Shown piece by piece: positions 61,793 through 64,000 of a stretch of DNA of 64,000 nucleotides. The notes under the pieces were generated by a model that worked only from the letters and a program-made list of their open reading frames with translations, had not been told where the DNA came from and made no database searches. The number at the start of each line of letters is the position of its first letter. Position 1 is the first letter of the stretch. The stretch comes from Candidatus Melainabacteria bacterium SSGW_16 (lineage in GTDB: Bacteria > Cyanobacteriota > Vampirovibrionia > 2-02-FULL-35-15): contig DUDS01000021.1 in the NCBI GenBank assembly GCA_004769085.1, positions 62,001 to 126,000 of the forward strand, given 5' to 3'. The position numbers and the translations under genes were made by a program.

Positions 61793-63427
61793 GTGTCATT
61801 CAAAGATCTAAGGTCATTCATAAGTAAACTCGAAGAATCAAATGAACTTGTTCGTATTAAAACTCAGGTCAGTCCCTATTTAGAAATTTCTGAAATAACG
61901 AACAGAATCTGTAAAGGGCCACAGGAAAAAAACAAAGCCCTTCTTTTTGAAAATGTCAGCGGATTTCAGATTCCTGTTTTGATTAACACTCTGGGGTCTT
62001 ATAAACGAATGAATCTTGCCCTGAGTACTAATTCATTTAAAGAGATTGGTGAAAGGATTGAAAAGTTCCTTGATAAAAAGGTTCCAGATAGCCTGTTTGG
62101 AAAATTAAGCATGCTGCCAAAACTAATTGAATTAGCTTCATTTCCTCCAAAGCTCATATCAAATGCCCTTTGCCAGGAAGTAGTAATTACTGACCCGAAA
62201 GAACCAATGCTAGATAAGCTGCCTATTATCACAGCATGGCCATCTGATGCAGCTCCTTTTATAACAATGACTGTAGTAGTAACAAAAGACCCACAGACAG
62301 GTATAAGAAACGTTGGAATGTACAGGCTGCAGAAACTAAATAACAACACTACCTGCATGCACTGGCATAAACATCATGATGGTGCACAAAACTATCAGGA
62401 AAAGGTAAAGCAGGAAATAAAACAAGATGAAAAGTCAGGATATCACCCTATTTATGATTCTTTGTGCAAAGAAACAAATCCAGATGACTCAGGCGAACAT
62501 TCTTCAGTTAAGGTTTTAAGCAGAACAGAAACTCATAACTCAGCACTTGGCACTTCCGCCCAAGTCGGACCCGCCTCTGGCGGGCAACACTTAAGAAAAA
62601 TGGAAGTAGCTGTTGTAATTGGGTGTGACCCTACAGTTATGTATTCTGCATCTAGTCCATTACCCCCAGGAGTTGATGAGTTTTTATTTGCAGGATTTTT
62701 AAGATCTTCACCAGTAGAACTTGTAAAGTGCAAAACTGTGGATCTTGAAGTCCCTGCTACAAGTGAAATTGTACTTGAAGGATATGTGGATCTGGATGAA
62801 CTTACAACAGAGGGTCCATTTGGAGATCACACTGGTTTTTACAGTCCTAGTGGCCTTTTCCCAAAATTTCATATTACAGCAATGACACACAGGAAAAATC
62901 CAGTTTACACCACAATTATTGTTGGTAAACCACCAATGGAAGATTGTTTCATGGGAAAAGCAACAGAGCAGATTTTCTTACCATTGATTAAAGTTATCCT
63001 GCCTGAAATTGTGGATCTAAATCTACCTCTTGAAGGAGTGTTTCATAATTGTGCAATTATTAGCATAAAGAAAAAATATCCTTATCATGGCAGGAAGGTA
63101 ATGAATGCAATCTGGGGATTTGGTCAGTTAATGTTTTCAAAATATGTAATTGTTGTGGATGATGATGTAGATGTGCATAATATTCCTGATGTAGCTTTCA
63201 GAGTTTTTGCACATACCGATCCAAAACGTGATTCTCTGTTCACAGAAGGTCCAACAGATATTCTGGACCATGCTTCTACTGTTATGTCCATATCAGGAAA
63301 AATGGGACTTGATGCAACACGAAAGTGGAAGTCAGAAGGACACAATCGTCAGTGGCCTGATGAAATGATAATGGACTCTGCTACCAAAGAGCTTGTTACA
63401 AAAAGGTGGAGTGAATACAGATTTTAA
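61793..63427 (+). CDS. ubiD: UbiD-family decarboxylase with in-frame insertion
   Basis: A prenylated-flavin-dependent non-oxidative decarboxylase of the UbiD family, possibly acting in quinone synthesis. Family regions are ITNRICKGP, AWPSDAAPFITM, NVGMYRLQ with the HWHKHHDG block, VVIGCDPTVMYSASSPLPPG, TEGPFGDHTGFYSP and a C-terminal MDSATKELV. Between YQE (201-203) and the VVIGCDP strand there are about 57 more residues than in E. coli UbiD, a polar stretch containing a GC-rich hairpin at DNA level. The start is GTG. A UbiX partner is not in the window. Confidence 0.85.
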   Translation: MSFKDLRSFISKLEESNELVRIKTQVSPYLEISEITNRICKGPQEKNKALLFENVSGFQIPVLINTLGSYKRMNLALSTNSFKEIGERIEKFLDKKVPDSLFGKLSMLPKLIELASFPPKLISNALCQEVVITDPKEPMLDKLPIITAWPSDAAPFITMTVVVTKDPQTGIRNVGMYRLQKLNNNTTCMHWHKHHDGAQNYQEKVKQEIKQDEKSGYHPIYDSLCKETNPDDSGEHSSVKVLSRTETHNSALGTSAQVGPASGGQHLRKMEVAVVIGCDPTVMYSASSPLPPGVDEFLFAGFLRSSPVELVKCKTVDLEVPATSEIVLEGYVDLDELTTEGPFGDHTGFYSPSGLFPKFHITAMTHRKNPVYTTIIVGKPPMEDCFMGKATEQIFLPLIKVILPEIVDLNLPLEGVFHNCAIISIKKKYPYHGRKVMNAIWGFGQLMFSKYVIVVDDDVDVHNIPDVAFRVFAHTDPKRDSLFTEGPTDILDHASTVMSISGKMGLDATRKWKSEGHNRQWPDEMIMDSATKELVTKRWSEYRF

Positions 63428-63449
63428 TAAAATATAGTACCCTTAAAAT

Positions 63450-64000
63450 ATGTACTTTATTTTTCATCCAATATCTTCAATAAATCATTTAATAGCTAGA
63501 CTTGTAACAGATCAGATTACTTTTATTATTTCAATTGTTTTTTTTATTTTTCTTTCACTAAACTACAAAAAAAGGTTCTGGGAAGATCTAGATAGATCCA
63601 TGTTTTACTGGACAGATGATGCAAAGCCAAGATTTTTAAAGAATTATGCTGAGGATCTTGCAATTTTTGGGAATGCAATCTTTCATATAGCATTTATGAT
63701 TGTTCTCTCAGTAATCTTTTTCATTGTAAAACACAGACTTTCTGTGGTTATTTCAATACTTTTTACTCTCATATTTTCATGGGGTTTAAACAGGTTAATA
63801 AAACTAATTTACAAAAGAACAAGACCTGAAACAATTGCAAGCAACATCAGAAAAAGAATGAGCTATTGTTTCCCCAGCGGGCATGTAATGGCAAGCATCC
63901 CAATATATTTTTTCAGTGCAGTGTTGCTTCAAAATATTATGGGGTTTTTACCTTGGTACATAATTGCATTTGTAATTTGTTATTTTGTTATAGCTTCAAG
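63450..64000 (+). CDS. PAP2-family phosphatase (3' end outside window)
   Basis: An integral membrane phosphatase of the type-2 phosphatidic acid phosphatase family, cut by the window end after 183 residues. It has about five hydrophobic segments so far and the motif order KLIYKRTRP (first lobe, KxxxxxxRP) and SYCFPSGHVMAS (second lobe, PSGH). A third motif with the catalytic His would lie beyond the window. It may act on undecaprenyl pyrophosphate or another lipid phosphate. It starts 23 bp after ubiD, in the same direction. Confidence 0.85.
   Translation, partial: MYFIFHPISSINHLIARLVTDQITFIISIVFFIFLSLNYKKRFWEDLDRSMFYWTDDAKPRFLKNYAEDLAIFGNAIFHIAFMIVLSVIFFIVKHRLSVVISILFTLIFSWGLNRLIKLIYKRTRPETIASNIRKRMSYCFPSGHVMASIPIYFFSAVLLQNIMGFLPWYIIAFVICYFVIAS

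Noticed and set aside
1-64000. CRISPR array, prophage, integron or complete insertion sequence
   Set aside because: No regularly spaced repeats, phage structural genes, integrases or transposases were found on either strand.

Overview
The window is AT-rich (roughly one third G+C by eye), gene-dense bacterial DNA using the standard bacterial code. The best taxonomic clues are a response regulator closely matching cyanobacterial RpaB/Ycf27 (39481-40269) and a YidC carrying the periplasmic insertion I know from cyanobacterial YidC (53944-55107). No photosynthesis genes are seen. With the low G+C this suggests a non-photosynthetic relative of Cyanobacteria (Melainabacteria/Vampirovibrionia type). 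That is an inference from two proteins, not a tree. No tRNA, rRNA, CRISPR array, transposase or phage gene was found.

Region 1 (1-19744) is a cell-surface glycan island. It holds a GT2 transferase, a CDP-sugar operon (rfbF-rfbG-rfbC type), three genes built from a polytopic GT-C-like protein and an extracytoplasmic domain, a UbiA-family transferase resembling decaprenyl-phosphate phosphoribosyltransferase, the GDP-heptose type set (kinase, nucleotidyltransferase, gmhA, gmhB) with a transaldolase, a zinc-insert sugar epimerase, two more GT-C-like proteins and UDP-glucose dehydrogenase. The likely product is a heptose- and deoxysugar-containing surface polymer assembled on polyprenyl carriers.

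Region 2 (19780-30654) is mostly housekeeping: phoU, a phosphoesterase, ispF, dnaX, pth, dxr, valS and cutA, plus small unknown genes. Region 3 (30759-38202) is a four-gene alpha-glucan operon (GH57, GH15-like, divergent GH77, TreZ-like GH13). Region 4 (38192-51589) has a degenerate matrixin-like protein, the RpaB-type regulator, argH, a sugar nucleotidyltransferase, rimM, trpF, alaS, marC, a methyltransferase, an exported phosphoesterase, a Tat-exported superoxide dismutase and purD.

Region 5 (51593-53471) holds two small unknown genes, each behind a structured leader that ends in a rho-independent terminator. The two leaders share motifs and look paralogous; they match no riboswitch class I recognise and are my best candidate for something undescribed. 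Region 6 (53544-64000) has the yidC-yidD-rnpA-rpmH cluster divergent from dnaA, then an aldehyde dehydrogenase, a patatin, yggU, murA, a ubiD-like gene with an in-frame insertion, and a PAP2 phosphatase cut by the window end.

Several short repeats lie between genes: a dispersed element of about 100 bp in two copies, two long GC-rich fold-back elements, and one widespread-type palindrome.
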